From Takakia lepidozioides (taxonomy: Eukaryota > Streptophyta > Takakiopsida > Takakiales > Takakiaceae), in assembly GCA_030704615.1 (NCBI GenBank), contig CM060732.1, forward strand, positions 82,111,171 to 82,175,170: a stretch of 64,000 nt of DNA, in the 5' to 3' direction. Positions 22,941 to 31,958 of this stretch are shown piece after piece. Position 1 is the stretch's first letter. Each line of letters starts with the position of its first letter. The notes under the pieces were generated by a model. The model was not told the DNA's origin and did not search any database. It saw only the letters and a program-made list of their open reading frames with translations. Position numbers and translations under genes: made by a program.

Positions 22941-23394
22941 TTCCTTAATGTACGATGTGAAGAAGTTTGTCCATCCTGCAAATGTGGGCTGTTGGCTCCT
23001 GTTAGTACCATGATTTGGTATTCTTCCTGATGTTTCAAGGTTCTTGGGAGAGTCAGCTTGGTCTTAGCAGGCCGTGTTTCAATCTCTGCCTGCTCATCTG
23101 CACCGTGCTGGTTCTCACAGACCAATCCGACATTACCTGACTACAAGACACAAGCAGCACACACAAGAGGTCCTTTTGGGTTGATGGTCGGTCAAATCCT
23201 CTATGGGTTCTTCTTCGACCTATTTCAGCCTGTTTTGCCCTCTCATCAGACTCGGCCTTGAGATGCATATTGAATTATGTAAGTTAGCTCGTTGCTCATT
23301 GATAAGTAGGGTTGGGGGTGTTTGCTGGAATGATTGTTGTATGCATGATTTTGTGCAGAGGCATAGATAGCTGAAGGAGCAGGGATAGAGTGTG

Positions 23395-23525
23395 GAAGAG
23401 GGCCAGATTTCAAGCTCCAGATTATCTATGATTCCCTGTGGAAGGATAGATACAAGAAACCTGCATGGGTAGATGGTCAATTGGAAGCCGCAGCAGCAGC
23501 AGCACAATTGATAAAATCAAGCACT
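23395..23525 (+). pseudogene. Captured OSB exon, PDFK half with Ala run
   Basis: Encodes GPDFKLQIIYDSLWKDRYKK, then PAWVDGQLEAAAAAAQLIKS. This matches the second half of the OSB PDF motif (PDFK-x(6-8)-LW-x(6-8)-PxWV). It is separated from the WWDNR half by non-coding sequence, as expected if the halves are separate exons captured from genomic DNA. Confidence 0.7.
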
Positions 23526-23699
23526 GCTAATAAAGGCACCTTCTTCAACACATTTCACCCTGTTTTTCCCTCTTATCAGAACCGGCCCTAAATTTCAATG
23601 TCTCCAAGTTAGCTGGTTGAGTGAATCTAGTTTGGAGTGACTTTGACATGATATTGCCAATGTGACAATAGGAAAGTATCGAAAAACAGTTAACGGAGA

Positions 23700-24060
23700 T
23701 GAGGGGAAGCTGTGGAATGAATACTTTTCTGACCCCAGTCAATGGTGGGACAACCGAGGCAAAAAGGTAAATGCCTGTTGGATTACAGAGAGTAACAGAT
23801 GCAATTGAGAATAGGAACTAGTGTGGTAAGTTGAGTTGGGTGTTTGCTGGAACAAATGTAGGCTGTCATTGTCAGCTGCTAACAGCAATGCAAGGATATA
23901 TGCATGATCTATGCAGAGGCATGGATAGCTGAAGAAGCAGGGATAGAGTGTGGGTCCAGATCATCCAAGAAAGCCGGATTTCAAGCTCCAGATTACCGAT
24001 GATTCCCTGTGGAAGGATATTTACAAGAAACCTGCATGGGTAGATGGTCATGGGTAGATG
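23700..24060 (+). pseudogene. Captured OSB exons, WWDNR half, intron-like gap, PDFK half
   Basis: At 23710-23770 the frame reads WNEYFSDPSQWWDNRGKK. About 200 bp further (from 23967) another frame reads PRKPDFKLQITDDSLWKDIY, then KKPAWVDG. Together they make an almost complete PDF motif with a GT/AG-bordered gap, so this is the best-preserved capture and suggests that genomic (intron-containing) DNA was copied. OSB proteins bind single-stranded DNA in mitochondria and plastids and limit recombination. No OB-fold domain is visible here. Confidence 0.7.
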
Positions 24061-24733
24061 GTAGATAGTTTGGAGTGACTTTGATATGATACTGCCAAAG
24101 TGACAATAAAAAAGTATCCATAAACAGGTAACAGTAGCAGATGCAATTCAGTACAGGCACTAAGGCAAACTCTCCTTCCCCGTAAGGGTGTGTTTTGGTA
24201 TCTGAGCGAATAAATATTTTATCTAAGAATATAATTTCAAAAATTCGTTATTTAATAATGTACCACTGTCCCATGTTGGTCAGTAATAATAATTATAATA
24301 ACAAATAATTATAATAATTATTTTAGTAATTATAATAACAATAAAGTAAATCTACAACCCCCAACAGCGACACGTGTCAATTGACATGATGAACCACGTG
24401 TCAAAATCACGATGCGACACATGCTGACGTCTGATTCCCTCCTCTGCAGTCGGATGGCGTCGCAGTCTGACACGTGGCGTGTTCTGTAGAGAGCACGTGT
24501 CTCTATTACACAACGGCTGACATGGACCCGTTCAGTCATTCAGTAATGCCAGCGTGTATGACTACCCCCACAGCTGCTCTGGCGCCACGTGACAGCCAGC
24601 CTGGCGAGTCATATCTGCCATGTCACAACTGACTAGGTCTTTACGTCTGCAGAGTCAGGAAGTCGTAAATGGCTTCCATGACTGCATTTGCAGTCATAAC
24701 ACAGAGACGTAAAAGCCGCAATTTGTTGTAGTG

Positions 24734-25462
24734 GAGCACAGGGTCAGGGTCAAGGTCATGACCAAGGCATGGTGGATAGACTTGCCCAGCTAAAGCAATA
24801 TCTTGCTGCCATGGCCACTACTCATGTTGCGCCAGCTCCAAGGCTCGAGGTTCAAGCCCCACCTGCACAACCTCCTATGCCTAGGGAAGACCAGATTGGT
24901 ATGGGCTTCATGTGTGGAGCCGCACTTGCAGGGCCATTGCATGTATTGGACTCTGCTGCTGCTGTCACTCGAGCAGCAACGCGTGCTCCTGAGCCAAGAG
25001 GAGCGGATGTGGATTTTGATCCACAAAGGGGGGAAGCGAGTCGTCGTGTCAGAGGTAGAGCCACGAATACCATTGAGGAGAGTTGGTGTGGCTCGGGAAA
25101 TGCTAGTGGGTGGTACTGCAAAGCAAGGTGCAGTCAGTACATTGTTGGGGGTGGCTACGGCGATTTGCCAAGCTCCATTGTTTTGTGCAATGACCATTGC
25201 AATGTCGGGGATTCGACCAGCTGCTGTGTTCAGACTAGCAGCTAGACTATGTGAGAGTGGTGATGCATCAGCACTATCTGCGGAGATAGTAGATAAGGTG
25301 CAGTCTATAGATGCTTTGGATTCGAGGGTGAAGTCAGCCACAGCAACGCCATGGCAAGCGGCAGCTGCAAGGTTGCAGGAGTTGCCAGCTAGTCCAGTCA
25401 TTGAGCGCAGCATGGTGACTCCTGGGGTATTCCTGGAGGACAATCAGGATGGAGTGTTTTAA
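24734..25462 (+). pseudogene. gag, 3' part
   Basis: Continues the gag frame after the CACTA insertion: across the junction the peptide reads NQDQGAQGQGQGHDQGMVDR. It holds a Gln/Gly-rich linker, a helical stretch (RLAQLKQYLAAM) and later ATPWQAAAARLQELPASPVI. A frameshift near 25010-25060 moves the frame; a TAA at 25460 (CAA in the likely ancestor) precedes the protease. Confidence 0.7.
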
Positions 25463-25463
25463 T

Positions 25464-26220
25464 TGGGTGGCCCAACCGGGAGGAGGTATAGGCCACTGCG
25501 GGTTTTGTTGGACTCGGGAGCACAGCCATTGATGTTGGGGAGAGCAGCAATTGTAGGCTTGGACCTCACAGAGGCGGATTTGGAGCCTTGCCCTTTCCAA
25601 ATTCAAACATCTTTGGGTGGTTCAGAGAAGACGTGAGGGATTACATGCCATGAGCTCTTCATTCGATTGCAGCCAGATCATCCTACGGACGGCTCAGTCA
25701 TGAGAGCTAAAGCCATTGTTACAGACGCGATGTCCTATGATGTGCTTGTTGGTAGGGCTGTGTTGTACCCCAGGGGCTTTACTTTGGACTTTTGGGAGGA
25801 AACGACATCCTACAGGCCGGAATGGCAGTCAGGGGATGGTCGACCTGCACTGCTCCCAGTGCGGTTTATTGGGAATATAGTGGTCGATCATAGGAACATG
25901 ATGCCCACATTGGCTGCATTCTTAGGGGTGGTGGCTTGGGATGGTGAGCTCTTGGAAGAAAATAGCCATGCAGATGATAGGCCACCACCTGATGAGGACA
26001 AGCAATTGGCATACAAGGCTGAGTTGTTTCCTCATGTTCATGTGCACAGCTCATTGTGGAATACAGTTGGAGATTTGCAGCGAGTGGCAAGCCAGTGTGT
26101 GCAGCAAGCATGGCAGGAGGCCTTTCCATCGGTAGGTGAGGGGAGTTCAGTTACATCACCTGGACCTCCTCAATTAGCTCCATTGGACACAGTGCCTATT
26201 ATCTGGCAACAACCTGACTC
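25464..26220 (+). pseudogene. Retropepsin-like aspartic protease region
   Basis: The active-site triad is in LRVLLDSGAQPLMLGRAA (DSGA at 25511-25522). A conserved downstream block follows: VTDAMSYDVLVGRAVLYP and FTLDFWEETTSYRPEWQSGD. The protease should cut the polyprotein into gag, methyltransferase and polymerase parts. A TGA at 25634, one C-to-T step from CGA, breaks it. It runs directly into the methyltransferase in the same frame, with a poorly conserved spacer of about 100 residues. Confidence 0.75.
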
Positions 26221-27170
26221 AGGCATTTGTTTGCTAGACCTGTTTGGAGGCATGAGCACTGGGCTTGCATGAGTGTTGCAAGCAGGAATCAAAGTACGCA
26301 AGTACTTGTATGTGGAGAAGGATGAGATTGCTCGGCGTGTTTCCATGCGCCATATTGCCTTGCTCACACATCAGTATCCTGAGTTGTTGCCTCTCAACAA
26401 TTCAAGGGTACCAAAAGACCTTGCCAGCAGACATTACCATGCTGGGGGCGGAGGATTTGGATCGGCATGATCCCATTGACTTGGTGATAGAAGGGTGGCC
26501 TTGCCAAGGATATTCACCCGCAGGTCATGGTAATGGTTTGCAAGATGCACGATCGCATCTGTTTTGTGAGATGTTGCGAGTGTTGCGTGACTTGCAGGTG
26601 AGGTAAGTGCAACCTCCAGCTTACATCCTAGAGAATGTTCCTCTCATGGGGGATTCTCGGGCCAGGGTTATGGTCAGTGTACATCAGATCCGGTCATGGA
26701 TTGGACCAGCTGTATTGTTGGATGCAGCTGCAGTGGGTTCACGGGCACATGGGCCTAGGTTGTGGTGGACCAATCTTGCACCACCAGAGTTGCTCAAGCG
26801 AGCCTATGATTCCATTCAACAGCCACCCAACCTCACGGTTGAGGGCATTTTGGACCAAGGGAGGCAACCACAGAGAGTGCGACATGATGATCGTCCACCT
26901 TTGGCGGTGGTCAATCGAGTGGGGCAGCCACGTGCAGCCTTGCCTACGCTCATGAGCTTTCCCTCGTCTCATGCTTTTCGAGACAATGGTCCTGGGTTGA
27001 TTTGGGACAGTATGCTACAGCAATTGGTGGAGCCCAATGCGGATGAGCGAGAGCGGACAATGGGATTTGCCATGGGCACTCTGTCATAGGCATCACGACG
27101 CCAAGTGTTGGGTCAGGCAATGGATCTCAATTGCTTGACATGGGTCATTGGCTTGTGTATGGCTGAGCAA
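26221..27170 (+). pseudogene. C5 cytosine DNA methyltransferase domain within the retrotransposon polyprotein
   Basis: The domain would transfer a methyl group from S-adenosylmethionine to cytosine C5 in DNA. Motifs appear in the canonical order. Motif I is DLFGGMSTGLA (D codon at 26237). A 'YLYVEKDEIAR' segment fits motif II. Motif IV is IEGWPCQGYSPAGHGNGLQD, with the catalytic Cys codon at 26502-26504. Motif VI is AYILENVP (Glu codon 26631-26633). Motif VIII is a RLWWTN block like the R-Y-F-W-G-N of DNMT3/DRM enzymes. Motif IX is near SFPSSHAFR, then ERERTMGF, and motif X is RRQVLGQAMDLNCL. Breaks: TGA 26270, frameshift near 26400, TAA 26604, TAG 27087; all three stops are one C-to-T change from CGA, CAA and CAG. 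The motif X tail (DLNCLTWI) is also present at the right edge of the window in the inverted copy, so the domain belongs to the family and not to this locus alone. Confidence 0.87.
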
Positions 27171-27530
27171 CGGAGATTGCAAGCATTGGTGGCTACTTCC
27201 GCACTCCCATTGGATATTGCACCCTCTCTGCCAACCGAGACGGTGGAGGCAGTGAGTGGGGGCAAGCACAGGATCATGGGGTGCAAACACCCATGGAAGA
27301 TGAAGGATGAGATGCGCAAAGAGAGAGTTATTGGATCTCTCAAGCAGCAGTATGAGGAGTGGGGAGAGCCATACACTGAGGATCAGTTGGAGGCCAAGGT
27401 GGCTAAGGGTTTTGAAGAGGTTAACGATGTTTCTTCCCCAGAGGATGTTCTCAAGGTGGCTATGGCGGAGCAAGTGGAGGCTATGCCACAGTCAGGGTGG
27501 GCGGACAAGACCCAAGAGGTTGCTATCTAG
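27105..27530 (+). pseudogene. Linker after methyltransferase, ending in shared amber codon
   Basis: Open for 142 codons: methyltransferase motif X, then a charged linker (SLPTETVEAVSGGKH, HPWKMKDEMRKERVIGSLKQ). It ends at TAG 27528-27530, followed by CAA CCA. The inverted copy ends at the same place with the same nine bases, and in both copies the frame stays open beyond the stop into reverse transcriptase. This looks like a programmed readthrough site and not a random stop. Confidence 0.7.
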
Positions 27531-27536
27531 CAACCA
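27528..27536 (+). promoter_or_regulatory. Candidate stop-codon readthrough signal (TAG CAA CCA)
   Basis: Matches UAG-CAR-YYA, the leaky context known from tobamoviruses and from the SIRE1 retroelement. The inverted copy at 63663-63671 has the same nine bases at the same point of the protein. Confidence 0.6.
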
Positions 27537-29313
27537 AAGGATGCGTCTGCTACCTCCAAGCCTCGTGTACCCAAGGTTGTAGTCACTGAGGACAACTGGG
27601 AACCAGATGTTGGACCTACAGTCACCGGAGGAGAGAGGCGGAGGATCCAACGATTTCTAAGGGCATATAGAAATTGCTTTGCCTTCGGTTTGAAGGATTT
27701 GGGGAGTTTGAAGGGCCAAGAGATTCGTATTGATTTGGTAAGTGACACGCCAATTTTTCGAAGGCCCTACAGGTATAGTGATATGGAGAGGTCTTTGATC
27801 CAGTCACGGACTATGGAGTTGTTCGAAGTTGGATTGGTGGAGTTGTCAGGCAGGGAGTGTGCCTTGGCAACGGTGATGCCAGCTAAGAAGGATATCTATG
27901 GCAATTGGACAGAAAGGAGGATGTGTGGGACTATCGTCCTGTGAACCGTCAGACTAAGTCCAATAGATATGCCATGCCAACTCCAGAGGAGATCTTTGAT
28001 GCCATTGGGCATGCAAAGGTGTTTAGCACATTTGACTTGCGATCCGGTTACCACCGGTTGCCAATCAAAGAGGCTGACAAGCAAAAGACGACATTCTGGG
28101 GGATTGACCAACATGGGAAAGATTGCTTGTACCAATGGCGGTTCCTACCGTTTGGGTTGAAGAATGCTCCTGCAGAGTTTCAGAGGGTCATGGATAGGAT
28201 TCTTGCGGGGCTAGACTTCGCCGGTGCTACATTGATGACATCATCATCTTTAGTACTACGATTGAGGAGCACGAGAGACACATTCAGATGGTGTTTGAGC
28301 GCTTGAGAGCGCATGGGTTGAAATTGCACCCTGGGAAGTGCAAGTTCTTCCACAACTAGATTGAGTATCTAGGCCACATAATATACCCTGGAGGATTGGG
28401 TGTTCAAAAGACGAAGGTGGAGGCCATTACATGTATTTCACGCCCCATCGATGTTAGCAGAGTTCGTGCTTTCATGGGATTGGCACACTACTATCGATGG
28501 TTTGTCAAGGGATTTAGCAGCATTGCAAAGGCTCTTACCAAGTTGACCAAGGTGGATCAGGAGTGGCAGTGGGAGGAGGAGCAGGGGGAAGCCTTTGAGG
28601 AACTTAAGGCTCGATTGACTTCTGTGCCTATTTTGAGGCAGCCTAATCGGGGGCGGTCTTTCCAGCTACATACAGATTGGAGTATGCTGGGGATTGGAGC
28701 AGTGTTCACATAGGTGGATGATGAGGGAAGAGAGTTCGTAGTGGCATATGCTAGCCGCTCGAACAATGATGCCGAGGCGAAGTATAGTTCCTATGAAGTG
28801 GAGTGTCTAGCTGTAGTATGGGCAGTGGCACATTTTAGATGCTACATCTATGGCAATCTCTTCACCCTTGTCACGGATCACCAACCATTGAAGTGGTTGA
28901 TGGAGTCAGACAAGCTTATAGGGAAGCTTGCACGGTGGGCACTTATGCTTCAAGAATACGACTTCCAGGTGGTGCATCGAGCCGGAATAGTCAACCGGGA
29001 TGCGGATGGATTGAGTCGCAATCCATGCACAAGTGAGCTTGATGATACAGGAGCTCGTTGGCATGGTGAGATAGACGAGGAGATGGTGCCAGGATGGCAC
29101 GCATCTGCCTTTTTATGCATTCTAGCAATGGGAGCTCAAGTTGGTCCATCCCATGTGATTGGTCATAGAGATAGTGTGCATGACGATCTGGAGATCAGTG
29201 AGAAGCTTGGTGGTGCTAAGGAAGTACATAAAGATGCGGTAGTGTTGGCCTACCTTCGTGCTGGAGAGACAGTAGCCAGTGTGACTGCTAAGGAGAGAGA
29301 TCGGATCCTATAA
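27531..29313 (+). pseudogene. Reverse transcriptase and RNase H, copy 1
   Basis: Copies the element RNA into DNA. RT blocks in order: [69 protein letters not shown] and the catalytic YIDDIIIF (about 28228-28252). A thumb/tether follows. RNase H follows with LHTDWSMLGIGAVF (first Asp), YSSYEVECLAVVWAVAHFRC (Glu) and LVTDHQPLKWLM (Asp). Breaks are frameshifts near 27930 and 28222, and TAG at 28357, TAG at 28711 and TAA at 29311; the inverted copy has CAG, CAG and CAA at these three sites. Confidence 0.87.
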
Positions 29314-30640
29314 CGACCCAAGAGGTTCAAGTGGGAGGGGACTCACCTGCTCTGAGTATGGGAGGATGGTCGAGTGAGGATTGTGCCTCATCCAACACAG
29401 CGAGCGCGATTGGTACGCCATGCCCATGAGGAGTTGGGACATTCTGGGGTACGGCGCACTCATAGTTTGCTGCAAGGACAGTATTGGTGGCGAGGCATGC
29501 ACACGGATGTGCAACAGTTAGTGGCAAGGTGCATGGTGTATGATAGAGTGCGGGCTTCTTTCAATGCACCTACTCCACAATTGCATCATTTACCCATTAT
29601 GGGTTTGGGCTATCGTTGGAGTCTTGACTTCGCAGGCCCATTGCCACTAACGATTCGCCATAACAAGTGTGTGTTGATGATGGTGGAACATTTCTCCAAA
29701 TGGATTGAACTGGTGGCATTGCCTGACAAGGCAAGTGAGGGGGCTGCGTATGCATTCTTAGATCGAGTGCTTAGCCAATTTGGTGCTCCAGCCGAGGTAC
29801 TCACGGACCAGGGGAGAGAGTTCTTGGGGGAGTTTCAGGCTTTGTATGAGCAAGCCTTGATAGATCACCGCACTACTTCTCAGGATCATCCCGAGGCTAA
29901 TGGCTTGGCAGAGAGAGTTGTTCAGACAGTCAAGAGAGGTTTGCGCAAGTACGGTTTGCAGAAGGGACACCTAGGAGATTGGGACCTTCAGCTGCCTTGG
30001 CTAGCTATGGACTATAGGTTCAGCAAACAAGCTTCACTTTCCTCCTTCTCACCTTACTTTCTTCTCTTCGGCCGAGAGCCAGATTTGCCTGCATCTATTC
30101 GCAGAGAGACTGCAGTAGTCCTCAACCTTGATGATCCGGATGTGTGGACACAAGCATGTGCCCAACAGGCAGAGTTGTTCAAGAGAGTCATGCCTATGGC
30201 TTTTGAGAACCTTGTTGTTGCCGAACACCGAGATACATTGAGGTATGCCACTATACGTGGAGGGGGATATCGGCCAAGTGTTCGGCGTATCCATCCTGGG
30301 GACTATGTGTATCTGCAGCAGACAGCGCCTACGATCTTGGATGTCACAGCAGGTCGTGTGATTCTAAGGGTCCGGGAGGTGTTGCCTCAGGAATGTTGAT
30401 TCTGGAGGGACGAGATGGCATGGTATGGAAGGACCATGTGCGCAATTGTGCGCCATGTCACCTTCCACATGTGGATGGGAGGATAGATCCCAACCTTGCA
30501 GTGGTACCTGCAGGGTTGCGTTGCATGCTATGTGGGCATGCTGGTGATGCCGCGACCATGTTGGTGTGTGACAAATGCTCAAGGGGGTGGCACATGGGAT
30601 GCTTGACACCGCCACTTGAGGAGGTTCCTAGTGGAGAATG
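29314..30640 (+). pseudogene. Integrase with C-terminal PHD finger, copy 1 (truncated)
   Basis: Integrase inserts the DNA copy. The HHCC zinc domain reads HAHEELGHSGVRRTH...CMVYD; the second Cys of the last pair is Tyr here but Cys (CMVCD) in the inverted copy. The D,D-35-E core has WSLDFAGPLP, LTDQGREFLGEF and HPEANGLAERVVQ. The C-terminal region (GDYVYLQQTAPT, VILRVREVLP) is followed, across a frameshift near 30390, by a PHD finger: CMLCGHAGDAATMLVCDKCS, RGWHMGCLTPPLEEVP. It stops before the last Cys pair because the element is cut at about 30636. A TGA at 29353 replaces the CGA seen in the inverted copy. Confidence 0.87.
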
Positions 30641-31071
30641 TAATTACGTAAATACTTAAAATTTGAAAAAGCCAAAATTACAAGTGGTTGTAATTACTGC
30701 ACATGCGACTACAAATTTTCTTTCCTAATTCGATTAATGGAATAAAGATATTTATTCATTAAAGTGAATATGTAGTCGACTCAACGACTCCATGAACCAC
30801 TGCGCATTCATTGCATCCATGACTCGGCAGCGCATTTGCTGACGTGGCTTTCACAAAAAGAGGTAAACAAAATGTGGCCTTGGGGGAATAGATATTTTAA
30901 TACGTGTTGCCTCCACCTGGCAGAGACAAGGATGCAAGTGCTGCGTCGGACATGGCGGGACATGGGAATGGAAATCCTGACACGGCAAGGCCTTCGTATA
31001 CTGTGAGCGCGCGTAGTGGCTTCTCAGAACGGTGTGACATCGGGGTCTTGGTCATTCATCATTTACAGAAT
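30641..31071. other. Junction and AT-rich unassigned sequence
   Basis: Unrelated DNA starts at about 30637 (TAATTACGTAAATAC) in place of the expected end of the PHD finger. The first 250 bp is AT-rich and contains GTAGTCGAC, CATGCGACTAC and CATGACTC words reminiscent of the CACTA subterminal repeats at 21.5 and 43.9 kb, but no CACTA terminus is present. Confidence 0.35.
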
Positions 31072-31500
31072 GTGCTGGATGGAGGCACGATGGAGCGCGC
31101 ATACGGGCATGCTCTTCTGGCATTAATTCCCAAGTATCCACACAAGGTGAGGCTGCTGAATTGGGTTTTTGCCCGTCTAGTTTTCTGACAGCATGCTCGA
31201 AACGTTCATAGTGCCATTGAGTGGCATCGCAATAATTTGATGTGTAGCTGCTTTTCCATTTCACAAGTTATGCAGAAGGCGTCACAGAAGAAGATCGCAA
31301 AGACGTCAAGGCTAAAGAATATGCCCTTTGGTTCTGAACTACAATCATATCATGCCAAACCCCATTTTGCCCACGCAGATGAGGGAGACATTCTGCATTT
31401 GCGAGTGGGACTTAATTCCTCTAAACCCAGCTTGAAGGCAGTTGTGACACCAGAGAAACTGGAAACTACCTCCAAGAAAGTTGAAACTCGCAAGATAGTC
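31072..31500 (+). pseudogene. Ribosomal protein eL27 gene fragment, unit 1 (with intron)
   Basis: eL27 is a protein of the large ribosomal subunit. An AG-bordered exon at 31072-31146 encodes GGTMERAYGHALLALIPKYP (then HK) and ends at GT; it matches the eL27 block 'DGT..R.YGHALVAGI.KYP.KV'. After an intron-like gap of about 130 bp, a second exon (from about 31278) encodes SQKKIAKTSRLKN and later LKAVVTPEKLETTSKKVE, matching the 'KK.AKKSR(V/L)KAF...TRYTLDVDLK..VT...L..K.KKV' part. The middle is scrambled by small indels. The N-terminal KOW part and the C-terminal RWFF end are missing. Retained introns show a genomic-DNA capture, not a processed pseudogene. Confidence 0.75.
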
Positions 31501-31699
31501 ATGTATTCGTCTCATTATCTCCAACTGGGATTCCGAGTTATCATCCGACCCTTTACATGTGCGCTGGAATGGAGTATAATTCTGGTTTAGGCAGTTATTG
31601 CCACCAGACGTTCGCTTCTCCAATTTTTACATTTAAGGATGTGTCTGTGTTTATGGCACTCTTTCTCCCAAGGAGGCCTGAGTACCCCCCTGTACTTGC

Positions 31700-31958
31700 A
31701 AGAATTTGATGTGTAGCTGCTTTTCCCTTTCATAAATTATGAAGAAGCAGTCGCAGAAGAAGATCGCAAAGAGGTCAAGGCTGAAAGCGTTCATTAAGGT
31801 TGTGAACTACAATCATATCATGCCAAACCAGCGGCGGCAGATGGTATCATGTGACATTCTGCGATTTGCGCATAGGTGGACTTAATTTTGATGTTGACTT
31901 GAAGGCAATTGTGACACCAGTGAAACTGGAAACTACAGGTTAGATGATGGCGTGCTGC
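31700..31958 (+). pseudogene. Ribosomal protein eL27 exon, unit 2 (tandem duplicate)
   Basis: Repeats the end of the intron (AATTTGATGTGTAGCTGCTT) and the exon of unit 1. It is better preserved in the middle: KKIAKRSRLKAFIKVVNYNH, then IMPN, followed after a short disruption by DLKAIVTPVKLETT. It diverges from unit 1 at many positions and is not open throughout. Confidence 0.75.

Larger units (their letters stand above)
21434..24733 (+). mobile_element. Non-autonomous CACTA element inserted in gag, carrying captured exons
   Basis: The left end reads CACTACAACAGATTGTGGC; the right end is the inverted form of CACTACAACAAATTGCGGC. The terminal inverted repeats run about 26 bp with two mismatches, and the element is 3300 bp. 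The 3-bp target duplication GAG (21431-21433 and 24734-24736) is what CACTA elements make. Subterminal regions are rich in TGACTGCA/TGCAGTCA and GTAGTCAT words. No transposase is encoded. The interior holds a tRNA-derived SINE and several partial copies of OSB/PDF-motif exons. The outer 400 bp of the right end is closely similar, inverted, to 43812-44240, showing a family in this genome. A transposase supplied in trans is implied; the En/Spm gene at 32.8-36.8 kb is a candidate, but its own ends were not found. Confidence 0.9.
20090..30640 (+). mobile_element. Ty3/gypsy retrotransposon with C5-methyltransferase and PHD finger, copy 1 (decayed)
   Basis: Order on the plus strand: gag with two zinc knuckles, protease, C5 DNA methyltransferase, reverse transcriptase, RNase H, integrase, PHD finger. 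The integrase-last order defines Ty3/gypsy. Gag is split by a CACTA element at 21434-24733. The element stops inside the PHD finger at about 30636, where unrelated AT-rich DNA begins, so the 3' LTR is missing. No primer-binding site or 5' LTR boundary was identified; the arrays at 18.9-19.4 kb may be part of the leader. A second copy lies inverted at the right edge of the window. There are about eleven premature stops and several frameshifts, so this copy is not functional. Confidence 0.88.

Noticed and set aside
26590-26612. AGGTAAGT at 26601 as an intron donor inside the methyltransferase
   Set aside because: The sequence matches a donor, but the protein continues in the same frame right after the TAA (QPPAYILENVP), so a C-to-T stop explains it better.
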